A stretch of 64,000 nucleotides of DNA from Sphingomonas faeni (GTDB lineage Bacteria > Pseudomonadota > Alphaproteobacteria > Sphingomonadales > Sphingomonadaceae): contig NZ_JAUSZF010000004.1 in NCBI RefSeq assembly GCF_030817315.1, positions 310,001-374,000 on the forward strand, read 5' to 3'. Positions within the stretch are counted from its first letter, which is position 1; each line of letters begins with the position of its first letter. Made by a program: the position numbers and the translations under genes. The notes under the pieces were generated by a model. The model ran no database searches and had not been told where the DNA came from. It was given only the letters and a program-made list of their open reading frames with translations. Below are positions 17,949 to 26,695 of this stretch, in pieces.

Positions 17949-18447
17949 GTCCTACATTATCGATATTGGTGGCGCACCGACCAACGAGGACTGCGCCCAA
18001 CTCGGCCAGACGCCGGACTTCGACGCGGTGAACACGTTCGAGGTCCTCGCCTACAAGCTGGCGATCATCGCGCGTCACGGTATGCCGCCTGCCGGCTGCA
18101 AGCTTGGACCGCATACGAACCGGCATGACTTTGGCGTCTATCGGACGCTTGCCCTCCACATAGAGGACGAGGAAGACGAAGCCTTTCAGGCGTATGCCGC
18201 GGCCGTAGAGGAAGGTCTGGGGTCATGGCTCGAGGCCGGATTTACGCCCCCGGTCATCTACGCTGGTTCGGTCGCCACGATCGAACGCCTTGATCACGTC
18301 GAGCTGGTGATAGGTGCGCTGCTGACGACGCGGCCAGACGCTGACGGGACGTTCCCGATCGCCGACTTCGGTATCCTTTACGGCCACCTCGCAGCGGCCT
18401 TTCCGCAACAGGCGGAGGCCGCACGCCAACGTCTGACCGCAGCATAA
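17947..18447 (+). CDS. Hypothetical protein, 166 aa
   Basis: Begins MSYIIDIGGAPTNEDCAQLG. It looks soluble, with an acidic helical centre (LALHIEDEEDEAFQAYAA) and a C-terminal helix. No motif points to an enzyme. Its start codon sits in a nested hairpin. It belongs to the string of unknown genes running from 16.6 to 20.3 kb. Confidence 0.6.
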   Translation: MSYIIDIGGAPTNEDCAQLGQTPDFDAVNTFEVLAYKLAIIARHGMPPAGCKLGPHTNRHDFGVYRTLALHIEDEEDEAFQAYAAAVEEGLGSWLEAGFTPPVIYAGSVATIERLDHVELVIGALLTTRPDADGTFPIADFGILYGHLAAAFPQQAEAARQRLTAA

Positions 18448-18476
18448 TCCTGCCCAACCCCTGAAGGATTGAGCCA

Positions 18477-19886
18477 ATGCTGATGCTGCAATCGCAGCCC
18501 ACCGGGATCGTCCCGGCGGGAGCGTTCCCCCTTGTCCGGTCACCGCGTGGCGCCGAGGCCGTAGAGCCGGACTATTTTGATTCCACCGATATGCGTTGCT
18601 GGCTGACGCGTGGACGTTCGGTCGAACAGGCTACAGAGCTGGCCTTAATCTGGCGATCCTATCCAGACTTGCCACCCACGGCGCCACTGGAGGAACGGAT
18701 GACACGGGGACGCGAACGTATCGCGGCGATGAAGCCATTGAACGACGCGATCGCCACCAGGACGGAGGCCGAACGGCAGATCCGGAACTTCGTCTTGATG
18801 GAATCGCGTGCCCAGGAAGGGACGATCGTCGATAGCGAGATTGCGATCCTGCGTGGTCGGGATCGCTACGGCTATGACTGGGATCTTGCCGTTGCCTACG
18901 CGAGCGGCTGGACCGCGGCCGATGCCGGTTGGGAGCATCGCTTTTGCGCCGATGGCTCGCGTAGAGAGGATGCCAAGCGCGAGGCCTATGACCGTGGTTT
19001 TGCCGATGGTGGCGGTGACCAGGCCGACTTGTTTGACGCCGCCCGCCGCAGCAACCTCGCCGCCATTCGCCGGGATAATCAACGCCCGGTAGCGCCGCTA
19101 TCGCCAAGGGCACGACCGGCGCCGAGCAGCTGGTCCAAGCCGAACGATCATGCCCGCCCAACGCGGTGGTCGCGGCGTCTGCTGATCGTCTCTGACGCCA
19201 CGATCGAAGAGGTGACGCCGGGGTTGATGCGCGTCTCGAGTCTACGCCTCGTTGATGAGATCCGCGCCCGACCAGGCAGCGAGGCTATGACGATCGTCAC
19301 GATCGACCGCCATGAGGGCTTCGTCGTGAACGGATGCCCGGTCGAGACGAAGGTGCCGATCGCGGCTTCGCGCGCCGACGAAATCATCGCGGATCCGAGC
19401 CACGGCGATGCCCTCCGGGCCATCCTTAGTGGACACGAGATCGATGACGTCCTGATCGCGGTACAGGGCGACTACCTTCGCATCGTCGACGCCTTCGCAA
19501 GCGCACTGCCGCTGTGTGCGAACATGGAGCGATCGCAAAACTCGCTTCTTCAACAGCGGGCGCATCTGCGCTGCTGGCTCGACCGCGGCTATGACGGGAC
19601 CGACAATCTTGGCGCCGGCCACATCCGTTGGGGCAAGGCGATCAAAGGCCTGACCGGCAAGCTCGGTGAGTTCACCGCCCGCCATGTCGGTCCAGCGCCG
19701 CGCCGCGGCCACCTGATCCGGATCGAGGCCGAAGGAGGCATGCTTGCCGAAGGCTATGCCACCTCCACCGGCGAACGTCTCGCTCCCGAGATCACCGTCT
19801 CCAACAAGACGAACATACGCCGCGAAATGGCAACGGCCCTGCGCGCCTTTGGCGGCGCCACCCGCCTGATGGACGCCTGCAGTTGA
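18477..19886 (+). CDS. Hypothetical protein, 469 aa
   Basis: Starts MLMLQSQPTGIVPAGAFPLV after AAGGATTGAGCC. Two similar short segments appear, STDMRCWLTRGRSVEQATEL near residue 40 and AHLRCWLDRGYDGTDNLG near residue 365, hinting at an internal duplication. The centre (YGYDWDLAVAYASGWTAADA, DAKREAYDRGFADGGGDQAD) resembles a small repeat seen in plasmid proteins of unknown role. No catalytic motif is recognised and there is no signal or membrane segment. Confidence 0.6.
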   Translation: MLMLQSQPTGIVPAGAFPLVRSPRGAEAVEPDYFDSTDMRCWLTRGRSVEQATELALIWRSYPDLPPTAPLEERMTRGRERIAAMKPLNDAIATRTEAERQIRNFVLMESRAQEGTIVDSEIAILRGRDRYGYDWDLAVAYASGWTAADAGWEHRFCADGSRREDAKREAYDRGFADGGGDQADLFDAARRSNLAAIRRDNQRPVAPLSPRARPAPSSWSKPNDHARPTRWSRRLLIVSDATIEEVTPGLMRVSSLRLVDEIRARPGSEAMTIVTIDRHEGFVVNGCPVETKVPIAASRADEIIADPSHGDALRAILSGHEIDDVLIAVQGDYLRIVDAFASALPLCANMERSQNSLLQQRAHLRCWLDRGYDGTDNLGAGHIRWGKAIKGLTGKLGEFTARHVGPAPRRGHLIRIEAEGGMLAEGYATSTGERLAPEITVSNKTNIRREMATALRAFGGATRLMDACS

Positions 19887-19931
19887 CGCCGCGGGACCCG
19901 CTTTTCCAACCTTACTCAAGAGGAGACCACC

Positions 19932-20348
19932 ATGCCTGACATCCGTGACCTGCCCGTGATGACCAAGGCCGAAGCCGAGGCCATCGGCTTTGCCGGCTTC
20001 AACGACGTGCCGCACAAGGTCATCGACCTGCCGGACGGCGACTTCACGCTCAGTGCGAAGACCAGCGACGGTCGCCGCGTCACCTTCAGTTTCCGGCCTC
20101 ACAGCCCTGACGGGACGGCCAGGTTCGTCGATATTCAATTTCACGATCGCGGGACGACGATCCCGAGCGCCGATGGCGGCAACATGCCGACGTTCAACGC
20201 CTTCGCGATCACCAAGGGCGGCCGGCATATTGTCGATACGCGCGCTCTCACTGAAGGTATCAAACCCTCGATACTGGTGCTGCTGATGTACACCGCCGAG
20301 GAAGAACGGGCACGCGCCGCGATGCTGAAGAGCGAGACGCCCGGCTAA
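19932..20348 (+). CDS. Hypothetical protein, 138 aa
   Basis: Starts MPDIRDLPVMTKAEAEAIGF after an AGAGGAGACCACC ribosome site. The middle alternates strands (DFTLSAKTSDGRRVTFSF), suggesting a small beta domain, followed by a C-terminal helix. It ends where a truncated nuclease remnant begins in the same frame. No family is recognised. Confidence 0.6.
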   Translation: MPDIRDLPVMTKAEAEAIGFAGFNDVPHKVIDLPDGDFTLSAKTSDGRRVTFSFRPHSPDGTARFVDIQFHDRGTTIPSADGGNMPTFNAFAITKGGRHIVDTRALTEGIKPSILVLLMYTAEEERARAAMLKSETPG

Positions 20349-20822
20349 CCAGCCAAGCGGCGCAGGAGAGGCCGCGATACCTTCCATTTCACCAACTGTG
20401 CGCCACAGCTCTCGGTTTTCAATCAGCGATTCTGGCTGTGCCTCGAGGATTATATCCTTAGCAATACGCGTCGGGTCGGCGAACGTGCAACCGTCTTTAC
20501 GGGGCCAGTCTTCGGGGGCAATGATCCGGTGTACCGCGGCGTCGCGATCCCGCTGGCCTATTGGAAGGTTGTCGCATTCATCCATGACGACGGTCGTCCA
20601 TCGGCATGCGCGTATCTGATCGATCACGATGTCGACCTGGACGCGCAGTCGCTCCTGTTCGGCGCGTTCAAGACCTATCAGCGATCAGTCCTCGCGATAG
20701 AAGGCCTGACGAACCTCGACTTTGGGTCGTTGCGGGAGTTCGACGGATTTTCGAACGAGGAGAAGGCGACCGGCGACGCTGTCCGGGTGCTGATTACCGA
20801 GGCCGAAGAAATTAGGCTTTAG
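20349..20822 (+). pseudogene. C-terminal remnant of a DNA/RNA non-specific endonuclease (NUC family)
   Basis: The frame continues directly after the previous stop and encodes DTFHFTNCAPQLSVFNQRFW, then RVGERATVFTGPVFGG and a VYRGVAIPLAYWKVVAFIHD tail. These are the second half of the NUC fold, including the metal-site asparagine region. The first half with the DRGH active-site motif is absent, and no good start codon precedes the conserved part. It is therefore probably inactive. It lies just upstream of the protease operon and may once have belonged to it. Confidence 0.7.
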
Positions 20823-20897
20823 CGCCCGCAAATAGCGCTGTCCTACAAAGAACATAGATGGAACATCGGTAGTCGGATCAACAAGGAGAGTCGGACA

Positions 20898-21068
20898 ATG
20901 ACCGACATGATCGACGGCCCCATGCTTGTAGGTATCGCAGCGCTCATCACCAGCGTCGTCAACATCATTACGGCTGTTCGCACGCGTGATCGGCCAGCGG
21001 ACCGTTCGCGTGTGCGGACGATCCCGCGGCGTAGAAAAAGAAGAGAGAATCGCAGTTTAGGCGCATGA
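20898..21068 (+). CDS. Small single-pass membrane protein, 56 aa
   Basis: A short gene with an AAGGAGAG ribosome site. It starts MTDMIDGPMLVGIAALITS, has one membrane helix (LVGIAALITSVVNIITAV) and a very basic tail (RTIPRRRKRRENR). The end overlaps an upstream ATG of the lipoprotein frame. Such a short helix plus basic tail resembles holin-like or toxin-like peptides, but nothing shows that role directly. Confidence 0.55.
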   Translation: MTDMIDGPMLVGIAALITSVVNIITAVRTRDRPADRSRVRTIPRRRKRRENRSLGA

Positions 21069-21094
21069 TGCCTGAAAGCCCGAAGGAGACCGTT

Positions 21095-22114
21095 ATGCGC
21101 TGCCGCGTCATTTCCCTTCTGCCCGTACTGACAGCCCTGCCTCTTCTGGCGGGATGTGCGACAAACGCGATTCAGCTCGAAACCGCCGGGACTGTTCAGG
21201 CCCGAGGCCGGGAGGCAGTCCTCGCCACGACGGCCTATTTCGACGCGATAGAGCTGCGCCGTCGGGAGGCCGCTGCAGCGCTGGTTGCGAGCGATCCAAG
21301 CTGCCTGCCGGCGACCCCGCTGCGCATCCAGGTGCCTACGGCACCGACCGTCCCGCCCGCACCTCTATGTCTTGCGAACGAGGCACCCGCCCCTGGCTAT
21401 ACGGCGTTCGAAATTGACATCGGGAGCAGTCCACGAGCGGTACTGGAACCACGTGTCGCACTGCTCGCCGCAATTGGTGGATACGCTGATGCGCTAGCGG
21501 CCATTCTCGACGCCCCCAAGACCGACGTATCGGCCGAGATCACTGCCTTTGCCGATCAAGCCGACCGGCTGGCCCGGTTCGCGAACTTTGTCGCCGGCAC
21601 TGACCTGCCAAACGTCAACGCCGCTGTCGCCCGCGAACAAGGGCAGAGCGTGGTTGCGCTGATCGCGTTTGCCAACGACCTCGCGCGTGAAGCGCGGCAA
21701 ACCCGCAATGTGCGCGCATTGGTTGTCGAACGCGGCGCCGTCGTCGATCGCGCACTGGCATCGCTGTCCGTTCAGGTCCTGACCTGGGGCAGGGGGGCGG
21801 CGCGCAACGCCGACGATCTCTACAGCAACGCGCTGTTCCGAACCTACCTTCGCAATCGCACCAGTCTGACGGCCGAACAGCGCGAGCAGCTTGCCGCCCG
21901 TGTTTTCGCCGCCCGCGAGGCCGCAAAGCAGGGCCCCTTACGGGCGGCCGAGGTGGCAGACGCGATTGATCTCACCGCAAAAGCCCAGGCGGGGCTGCGG
22001 GATGCCTTGGCAGGTCGCTTATCGCCGCAGCAGCGCCGCGCCGCGGCTCGACTGAACATCGATCGTATCACCCGCGCGCTCGGATTGATCGCGTCGATCG
22101 CCACCCCCGCCTGA
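21095..22114 (+). CDS. Helical lipoprotein, 339 aa
   Basis: The start at 21095 follows GAAGGAGACCGTT and gives MRCRVISLLPVLTALPLLAG then Cys, a clear lipobox. The mature protein is almost entirely helical and alanine/arginine rich, with a short proline-rich region (VPTAPTVPPAPLC). It probably sits in the inner or outer membrane facing the periplasm. The following gene starts 10 bases later. No known family is recognised. Its place in an operon with a membrane protein, a metalloprotease and the protease inhibitor suggests a joint role. Confidence 0.65.
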   Translation: MRCRVISLLPVLTALPLLAGCATNAIQLETAGTVQARGREAVLATTAYFDAIELRRREAAAALVASDPSCLPATPLRIQVPTAPTVPPAPLCLANEAPAPGYTAFEIDIGSSPRAVLEPRVALLAAIGGYADALAAILDAPKTDVSAEITAFADQADRLARFANFVAGTDLPNVNAAVAREQGQSVVALIAFANDLAREARQTRNVRALVVERGAVVDRALASLSVQVLTWGRGAARNADDLYSNALFRTYLRNRTSLTAEQREQLAARVFAAREAAKQGPLRAAEVADAIDLTAKAQAGLRDALAGRLSPQQRRAAARLNIDRITRALGLIASIATPA

Positions 22115-22124
22115 GGAGGATCCG

Positions 22125-22886
22125 ATGACCACCTTTACCGAGGCCGTGAGGGCTGCAGACGCGCTTATCGATCAGCTTCAAGGACTGACCGAGGACCCCC
22201 GCTATCTCCCGCGCTTTTTCGATACGATATTCGGCTTACGCACGGCGCTCGGTAACGAACGCGATCGGATCGCTTCGTTGCACAGCCCCGAGGCCGTGGA
22301 CCGACCAGAATTCGCGACGATCCTGGATCGCTGCGAACAAGCGACGACGATCGGCGCCGCGCTTACACCCAGCGATGCCGAGGTGTCGCGGTACGCGGCA
22401 GCCGTACAACGCGCGATTGCGGCTTTGACCAATGAAGGGGTGGCGTCCTCTCAGCCAGCCCTGCGCGGCGCGCTGCGCCTTCGACGAGTATCAACGCCGC
22501 AGGTAAGACCTGGGCACCGGCCTGATCCAGCGCCCGAGCCATATTACACCAGTCTTGTGAAGCTATTCCCTGTCGAGGCGGTAACGCTTTACCCCCTCGC
22601 CATAGGCATCGCTGGCAACGACATCGTCATTCGCTTGATCCTGATCGCCGTCATTACGCTGTTCGTCATCGCACTGCGCTGGTTTGGAACGCAGGAGGAG
22701 AGTGGGGGAGATGCAGATGTGCTGGCGATTGGCGTGTCGGTCATTTCGTTCGAGCTCTACGCCGCCTCGCTAGGCGGGTTTGGCTACCTCCCGGGCGGCC
22801 CGGCGCAGACCAGCCAGTTCCTCGCTTTCATCACCATCATGTGGGTTGCGCTCGTACCGTTCGCGCTCCGCCACTCCCGCCGCTAA
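22125..22886 (+). CDS. Membrane protein with soluble N-terminal domain, 253 aa
   Basis: Residues 1-110 are a soluble helical domain (MTTFTEAVRAADALIDQLQG). From about residue 150 come three or four membrane helices: AVTLYPLAIGIAGNDIVIRL, ILIAVITLFVIALRWF, ADVLAIGVSVISFELYAASL and FLAFITIMWVALVPFALRH. A good GAGGAGG ribosome site precedes it. It lies between the lipoprotein and protealysin genes with tiny gaps. The function is unknown. Confidence 0.65.
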   Translation: MTTFTEAVRAADALIDQLQGLTEDPRYLPRFFDTIFGLRTALGNERDRIASLHSPEAVDRPEFATILDRCEQATTIGAALTPSDAEVSRYAAAVQRAIAALTNEGVASSQPALRGALRLRRVSTPQVRPGHRPDPAPEPYYTSLVKLFPVEAVTLYPLAIGIAGNDIVIRLILIAVITLFVIALRWFGTQEESGGDADVLAIGVSVISFELYAASLGGFGYLPGGPAQTSQFLAFITIMWVALVPFALRHSRR

Positions 22887-22905
22887 TCGATAAGGAGCCA
22901 CGATC

Positions 22906-23985
22906 ATGTGCATGTCCACGCATCGGCATTCGCTTCACTGCATCCTGCCACCCTACATCCTTTCCAAGATCGCCGAGAACGGTTCGCCTGCGTTGCGCGC
23001 CATGGCGATGCACAGTCTGATGATCGACCCGACCATCCGGATCGTCCGGGCCAGTACGGCCGGCCCCGTCACCGGAGATCTCGCCCGACGGCGGTCGGCT
23101 GCGGGCAACATCCTTGTCCCCAGTCCATTGCGGACAATCCGTGACGCCGGGGGCGAGCCCGAGGCGCCGGGTTCTGTGGTCGTGCGGCGCGAAGGGGAGG
23201 GACCAACGGGCGATATCGCGGTCGACGAGGCGTATGATGGCCTGGGTGCAACGTTTGCGCTGTTCTGGGAAGCCTATCAGCGCAACTCGATCGATGATGC
23301 CGGGCTGCCGCTCGACGCCACGGTCCATTACGATCAGGACTATGACAACGCCTTCTGGGACGGCACCCAGATGGTGTTCGGCGATGGCGATGGCGAGCTG
23401 TTCAATCGCTTCACGATTGCGCTCGATGTGATCGGCCACGAGCTCACCCACGGTGTTACCGAGAAGGAGGCAGGGCTCGCCTACTTCAACCAGTCGGGCG
23501 CGCTCAATGAGAGCATCTCCGACGTGTTCGGCAGCCTGGTGAAGCAGAAGCTCCTCGGCCAGACGGCCGACCAGGCGGACTGGCTCATTGGTGCCGGACT
23601 GCTGACCTCGGCGGTCAAAGGCGTCGCGCTGCGGTCGATGAAGGAACCCGGCACAGCCTATGACGATCCCGTCCTCGGCAAGGATCCGCAGCCTGGCCAC
23701 ATGGACGATTTTGTTCGCACCAATCAGGACAATGGCGGTGTTCATATCAACTCCGGTATCCCCAACCGGGCCTTCTATCTGGCCGCGACGACGATCGGTG
23801 GAAACGCATGGGACCGCGCCGGTTGGATATGGTACAATGCGCTGCTGGACCCCAATACGCGGGCCAACACGGACTTTGCCGGCTTTGCCCGTGTCACTAT
23901 CGACGTCGCGGAGCGTTTGCACGGTACGGACAGTGCCGAAACGACAGCGGTCGCCGAAGCATGGACAGCGGTTGGAGTGATCTGA
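22906..23985 (+). CDS. Protealysin-type M4 metalloprotease, 359 aa
   Basis: A thermolysin-family zinc protease. HELTH at residues 178-182 binds zinc and supplies the catalytic Glu; ALNESISDVFG gives the third ligand, and DNGGVHINSGIPNRAFYLAA is the conserved C-terminal substrate-site segment. The N-terminus lacks a signal peptide and carries HCILPPYILSKIAENG, as in the protealysin propeptide. It is therefore probably made as a cytoplasmic proenzyme that cuts itself. An AAGGAG site precedes it, and its stop overlaps the next start by one base. Known protealysins are linked to their inhibitor in this order. Confidence 0.9.
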   Translation: MCMSTHRHSLHCILPPYILSKIAENGSPALRAMAMHSLMIDPTIRIVRASTAGPVTGDLARRRSAAGNILVPSPLRTIRDAGGEPEAPGSVVVRREGEGPTGDIAVDEAYDGLGATFALFWEAYQRNSIDDAGLPLDATVHYDQDYDNAFWDGTQMVFGDGDGELFNRFTIALDVIGHELTHGVTEKEAGLAYFNQSGALNESISDVFGSLVKQKLLGQTADQADWLIGAGLLTSAVKGVALRSMKEPGTAYDDPVLGKDPQPGHMDDFVRTNQDNGGVHINSGIPNRAFYLAATTIGGNAWDRAGWIWYNALLDPNTRANTDFAGFARVTIDVAERLHGTDSAETTAVAEAWTAVGVI

Positions 23986-24335
23986 TGCAGATGGGCAAGG
24001 CTTGCGACGAGACCGTAACGGGCGAAGCCCGGGTACGGATCGAGGGAGGCCTCGCCCATTTTCTTGGGCTTGCGAAGGAACAGACCATTTCGTTCGGCGA
24101 CCTTGCAACGCCCGAGCGTCAGGAACTCACCAGCCTTGCCGATCAGGCTGACTTCTTCGGTTGCGAGCCATCGAACGATATCGCGAGACCGGATGCGCGC
24201 ACGTATACGGTTGGCCTGACGATCAACGGACGAAGCCGGGAGATGCGGCTCGCAGAGCCGATCCGCGACCCCGCCATGGCGAAGCTCGTCTCTGTCGTTC
24301 GCCGCCTGAGCAAACAGCACGTACCCACACGGTGA
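23985..24335 (+). CDS. Emfourin-like protease inhibitor, 116 aa
   Basis: Starts at the ATG sharing one base with the protease stop (TGATG), so the two are translationally coupled. The sequence EARVRIEGGLAHFLGLAKEQ, the SLADQADFFG block and TYTVGLTINGRSREMRL match the pattern I know for emfourin, a slow tight-binding inhibitor of protealysin. It should keep the neighbouring M4 protease silent inside the cell. The assignment rests on pattern and gene order, not on a search. Confidence 0.72.
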   Translation: MQMGKACDETVTGEARVRIEGGLAHFLGLAKEQTISFGDLATPERQELTSLADQADFFGCEPSNDIARPDARTYTVGLTINGRSREMRLAEPIRDPAMAKLVSVVRRLSKQHVPTR

Positions 24336-24357
24336 CGGTCTAACCAAACCCTGGAAC

Positions 24358-24558
24358 TTACTGATCCTTTTCGGCGCGCTTGCGATCGGCCTTACGTGCT
24401 CGGCTGACGGCCGCTGCGTGTTCGCGCGCGCGCTTCTCCGACGGTTTCTCGAAATGGCGGCGCAGCTTCATCTCGCGGTAGACGCCTTCGCGCTGCAGCT
24501 TCTTTTTTAGAACGCGAAGAGCCTGGTCGACGTTGTTGTCGCGGACGATGACCTGCAT
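24358..24558 (-). CDS. rpsU: Ribosomal protein bS21, 66 aa
   Basis: [20 protein letters not shown] is the standard bS21 start, followed by [20 protein letters not shown] and a basic tail ([15 protein letters not shown]), full length for alphaproteobacteria. bS21 sits near the anti-Shine-Dalgarno on the 30S subunit and influences which messages start translation. A copy outside the chromosome could alter that selectivity, as proposed for phage bS21 proteins. It faces the protease operon tail to tail. Upstream there is a hairpin and three TGATTAA repeats. Confidence 0.93.
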   Translation of the reverse strand: MQVIVRDNNVDQALRVLKKKLQREGVYREMKLRRHFEKPSEKRAREHAAAVSRARKADRKRAEKDQ

Positions 24559-24585
24559 GAAACCTGACTTTCGTAATTGCGTCGA

Positions 24586-24684
24586 TGATTAACGCGCCCA
24601 TGCCTATAAGCCCGGTAGGCATGTGCCAAGTGCATGATTAACTTGCCGGCTTTAATCGCAGTTATCTTGCGCGAACGTGATTAA
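24586..24684. promoter_or_regulatory. Divergent control region of bS21: three TGATTAA repeats and a hairpin
   Basis: TGATTAA occurs at 24586-24592, 24635-24641 and 24678-24684. A perfect 8-bp stem, CATGCCTA/TAGGCATG, spans 24599-24623. In the bS21 transcript this stem would lie about 40 bases ahead of the start codon, a suitable place for autoregulation. The region also serves the plus-strand gene at 24763. Confidence 0.4.
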
Positions 24685-24762
24685 TCCGGCCCCCTGCGGG
24701 TACTGTTTATACGCCGCAGTCCGTGGGCATTGACACTGATCCACCAAGCTGGAGAAGGCCTC

Positions 24763-24984
24763 ATGACCAATTCCGACATACCTGCCTATCGTGTTCAACT
24801 GCTACCGGCGCCGATGGTAATCGACGCTCATGGCCTCCCAGTCGCCAATTCCCATGTGGTCGAGATCGTATTTTCAGGGGACGCGATCGATACGACGCTG
24901 GGGAAGGTGAACACGATCGTCGGGCCTGGAACTGCCAAAATCATCGTTGAGGATGCGACGTACCGCGGGATCAGCCTTTGCTGA
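24763..24984 (+). CDS. Small hypothetical protein, 73 aa
   Basis: Starts MTNSDIPAYRVQLLPAPMVI after GGAGAAGGCCTC. It looks like a small beta protein (VVEIVFSGDAIDTTLG, TIVGPGTAKIIVEDATY). It is the first gene rightward from the region shared with bS21. No family is recognised. Confidence 0.55.
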   Translation: MTNSDIPAYRVQLLPAPMVIDAHGLPVANSHVVEIVFSGDAIDTTLGKVNTIVGPGTAKIIVEDATYRGISLC

Positions 24985-25044
24985 GTTTGCGCGCTGTGTA
25001 GCCTTCGGGCAGGGGAGCCTGCCAACCAAAGGAAGCAGCGATAC

Positions 25045-25314
25045 ATGGCGAACCGTCTCACGATTGATCAAGACAGCCTGGTCGACAACGACCGCGAAAA
25101 GCAGGTCGAGTTTACCGCCGACATCGATAGCGAGGACCGCGATTTTGCCGTGAAATACGCCGTTCTGCGTGAAGTGAGCGGCGACGAACCAGACAATGAC
25201 GCCCTGGAATTGTTCGAGCGGTTCAGCGACGAGATACTCGATATCTGCGCCGATCTTGCCGAGCTTCGGCCAACGGCCAATCTGATAACAGTGACAGAAA
25301 GCGACCTCGAGTAG
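25045..25314 (+). CDS. DUF1488-like protein, 89 aa
   Basis: The pattern VEFTADIDSEDRDFAVKYAV, then an acidic helix (NDALELFERFSDEILDICAD) and a final short strand NLITVTESDLE, resembles small DUF1488 proteins. These have no known function. It starts after AAAGGAAGCAGCGATAC. The assignment is by pattern only. Confidence 0.5.
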   Translation: MANRLTIDQDSLVDNDREKQVEFTADIDSEDRDFAVKYAVLREVSGDEPDNDALELFERFSDEILDICADLAELRPTANLITVTESDLE

Positions 25315-25403
25315 CAATCGCTCCGAGGCGCCCTTCGCCGCTTAAGGCAGCAGTCAGGTCAGAGTTGGCATCTTCAAGGCTCATTGAGGATACCAACTTC
25401 GGC

Positions 25404-26249
25404 ATGTTTTTCAGTTCTCTACGGCGTTTGCAGATCGGTCTTATCGTTGCCAGCTTGGCATTCTGCCTGCCTGTGCAGGCTGCATATGCCCGATCACGCG
25501 TATCTGAGATCGTCGTCGATGCCTCAACCGGTACCGTTCTTTTTTCTCAGGCGCCGGATGCGGCGAGACGGCCGGCGTCGCTGACCAAGCTGATGACGCT
25601 CTATCTCGCATTCGAAGCGCTGGCCGATGGCCGCTTACGGCCAAGTGACCCTTTGCCGATATCCCGCCGGGCGGCCCGCCAGCCGGCTACGCATTTAGGC
25701 ATAGCCGCAGGTGGGAGGATCACAGTCGGCAAGGCGCTGGATGCAATCGCAGCGATCTCTTCGAACGACTTGGCCGTTGCCGTGGCCGAACGCATTGCTA
25801 GCAGTGAGCCGAAATTTGCCAGAATGATGACGGCAAAGGCGCGCCAGCTTGGAATGCGGAACACGCGGTTCGCAAACGCATCCGGGCTAACCAGCGCCGG
25901 GAACGTGACAACGGCGAGCGACATGGCGAAGCTCTCGCGCGCCATCGTCAGGCGCTTTCCACGGCAATATGCCCGGTTCAGCAGACGTACGATTCAGTGG
26001 CGATCGCACCGCATCCGCAATCACAACCATCTGCTCGGTCGGGTTGCAGGCGTCGACGGCATCAAGACCGGGTACACGTCCGACGCCGGCTACAATCTCG
26101 CAGCGTCGGCGATGCGTCGAGGTCGGCGTATCGTGGTCGTCGTATTGGGCGAGACCAGCGTTTCGGCGCGTGATGCGCGCGTTGCCAATTTGATCGAGCT
26201 GGGCTTCACCGGAACGAGATCGAAGGCGCGTCGCATACGACGGCGGTAA
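25404..26249 (+). CDS. D-alanyl-D-alanine carboxypeptidase (S11 family), 281 aa
   Basis: A penicillin-binding peptidoglycan trimming enzyme. The start at 25404 gives a signal peptide ending in PVQAAYA near residue 29. All three active-site motifs are present: SLTK at 59-62 with the nucleophile Ser59, SSN in IAAISSNDLAVAVAE, and KTG in GIKTGYTSDAGYN. The C-terminal membrane-anchor domain of DacA is missing, so this is the short catalytic form. It would remove the terminal D-Ala in the periplasm. The frame extends upstream, but that part lacks a signal. Confidence 0.85.
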   Translation: MFFSSLRRLQIGLIVASLAFCLPVQAAYARSRVSEIVVDASTGTVLFSQAPDAARRPASLTKLMTLYLAFEALADGRLRPSDPLPISRRAARQPATHLGIAAGGRITVGKALDAIAAISSNDLAVAVAERIASSEPKFARMMTAKARQLGMRNTRFANASGLTSAGNVTTASDMAKLSRAIVRRFPRQYARFSRRTIQWRSHRIRNHNHLLGRVAGVDGIKTGYTSDAGYNLAASAMRRGRRIVVVVLGETSVSARDARVANLIELGFTGTRSKARRIRRR

Positions 26250-26320
26250 CTCTACGAACTGCCTTGGCATGACTCAGAGCCACGACAATCGTTCGGATCG
26301 ATAATATATGTTATGTTAAA

Positions 26321-26515
26321 TCAATGGCCTAGCGGTATGTTGGGCACCGATCTTGCATAGACCAACATGGGCACAAAGTGCTGCAGGCCGGCACCTTTGA
26401 ACATCGTCACGTTGGCAGCCATCCTGCCGGAGATGTTCGTCTCCGCCGCATTGGCGGGCAAGGCCGTCCAGCGTTTCTCCAATTCATTATCGTCGCGATG
26501 CGCGGAGTTTTTCAT
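26321..26515 (-). CDS. Possible small protein, 64 aa
   Basis: A weak candidate between the carboxypeptidase and vapB: ATG preceded by AGGGAAACACGGA, reading MKNSAHRDDNELEKRWTALP and ending in a hydrophobic FVPMLVYARSVPNIPLGH tail. Nothing else supports it; the rest of 26250-26664 shows no gene. Confidence 0.3.
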   Translation of the reverse strand: MKNSAHRDDNELEKRWTALPANAAETNISGRMAANVTMFKGAGLQHFVPMLVYARSVPNIPLGH

Positions 26516-26664
26516 TCCGTGTTTCCCTAAAATGGACGGCAGCTCATGTTGTGGGACGACAGTATCGGCGCGACCGATTTCGGCTGCTCGCAAATCGTAA
26601 CAGACGATACGGTGGCATTCGCGACGCCCGCTTTCATCGCAATTGATGAGCGCCGGTTAGCTTG

Positions 26665-26683
26665 GTATATACATGGCATATGC
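26665..26683. promoter_or_regulatory. Twin palindromes ahead of vapB, likely operator
   Basis: GTATATAC (26665-26672) and GCATATGC (26676-26683) are both perfect palindromes with centres 11 bases apart, one helical turn. They lie 12 bases ahead of the vapB start. VapBC complexes repress their own promoters by binding such paired sites. Confidence 0.5.
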
Positions 26684-26695
26684 AAGGAGTGTGTC

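Noticed and set aside
26367..26600. Plus-strand frame between the carboxypeptidase and vapB
   Set aside because: No ribosome site and no protein-like pattern.
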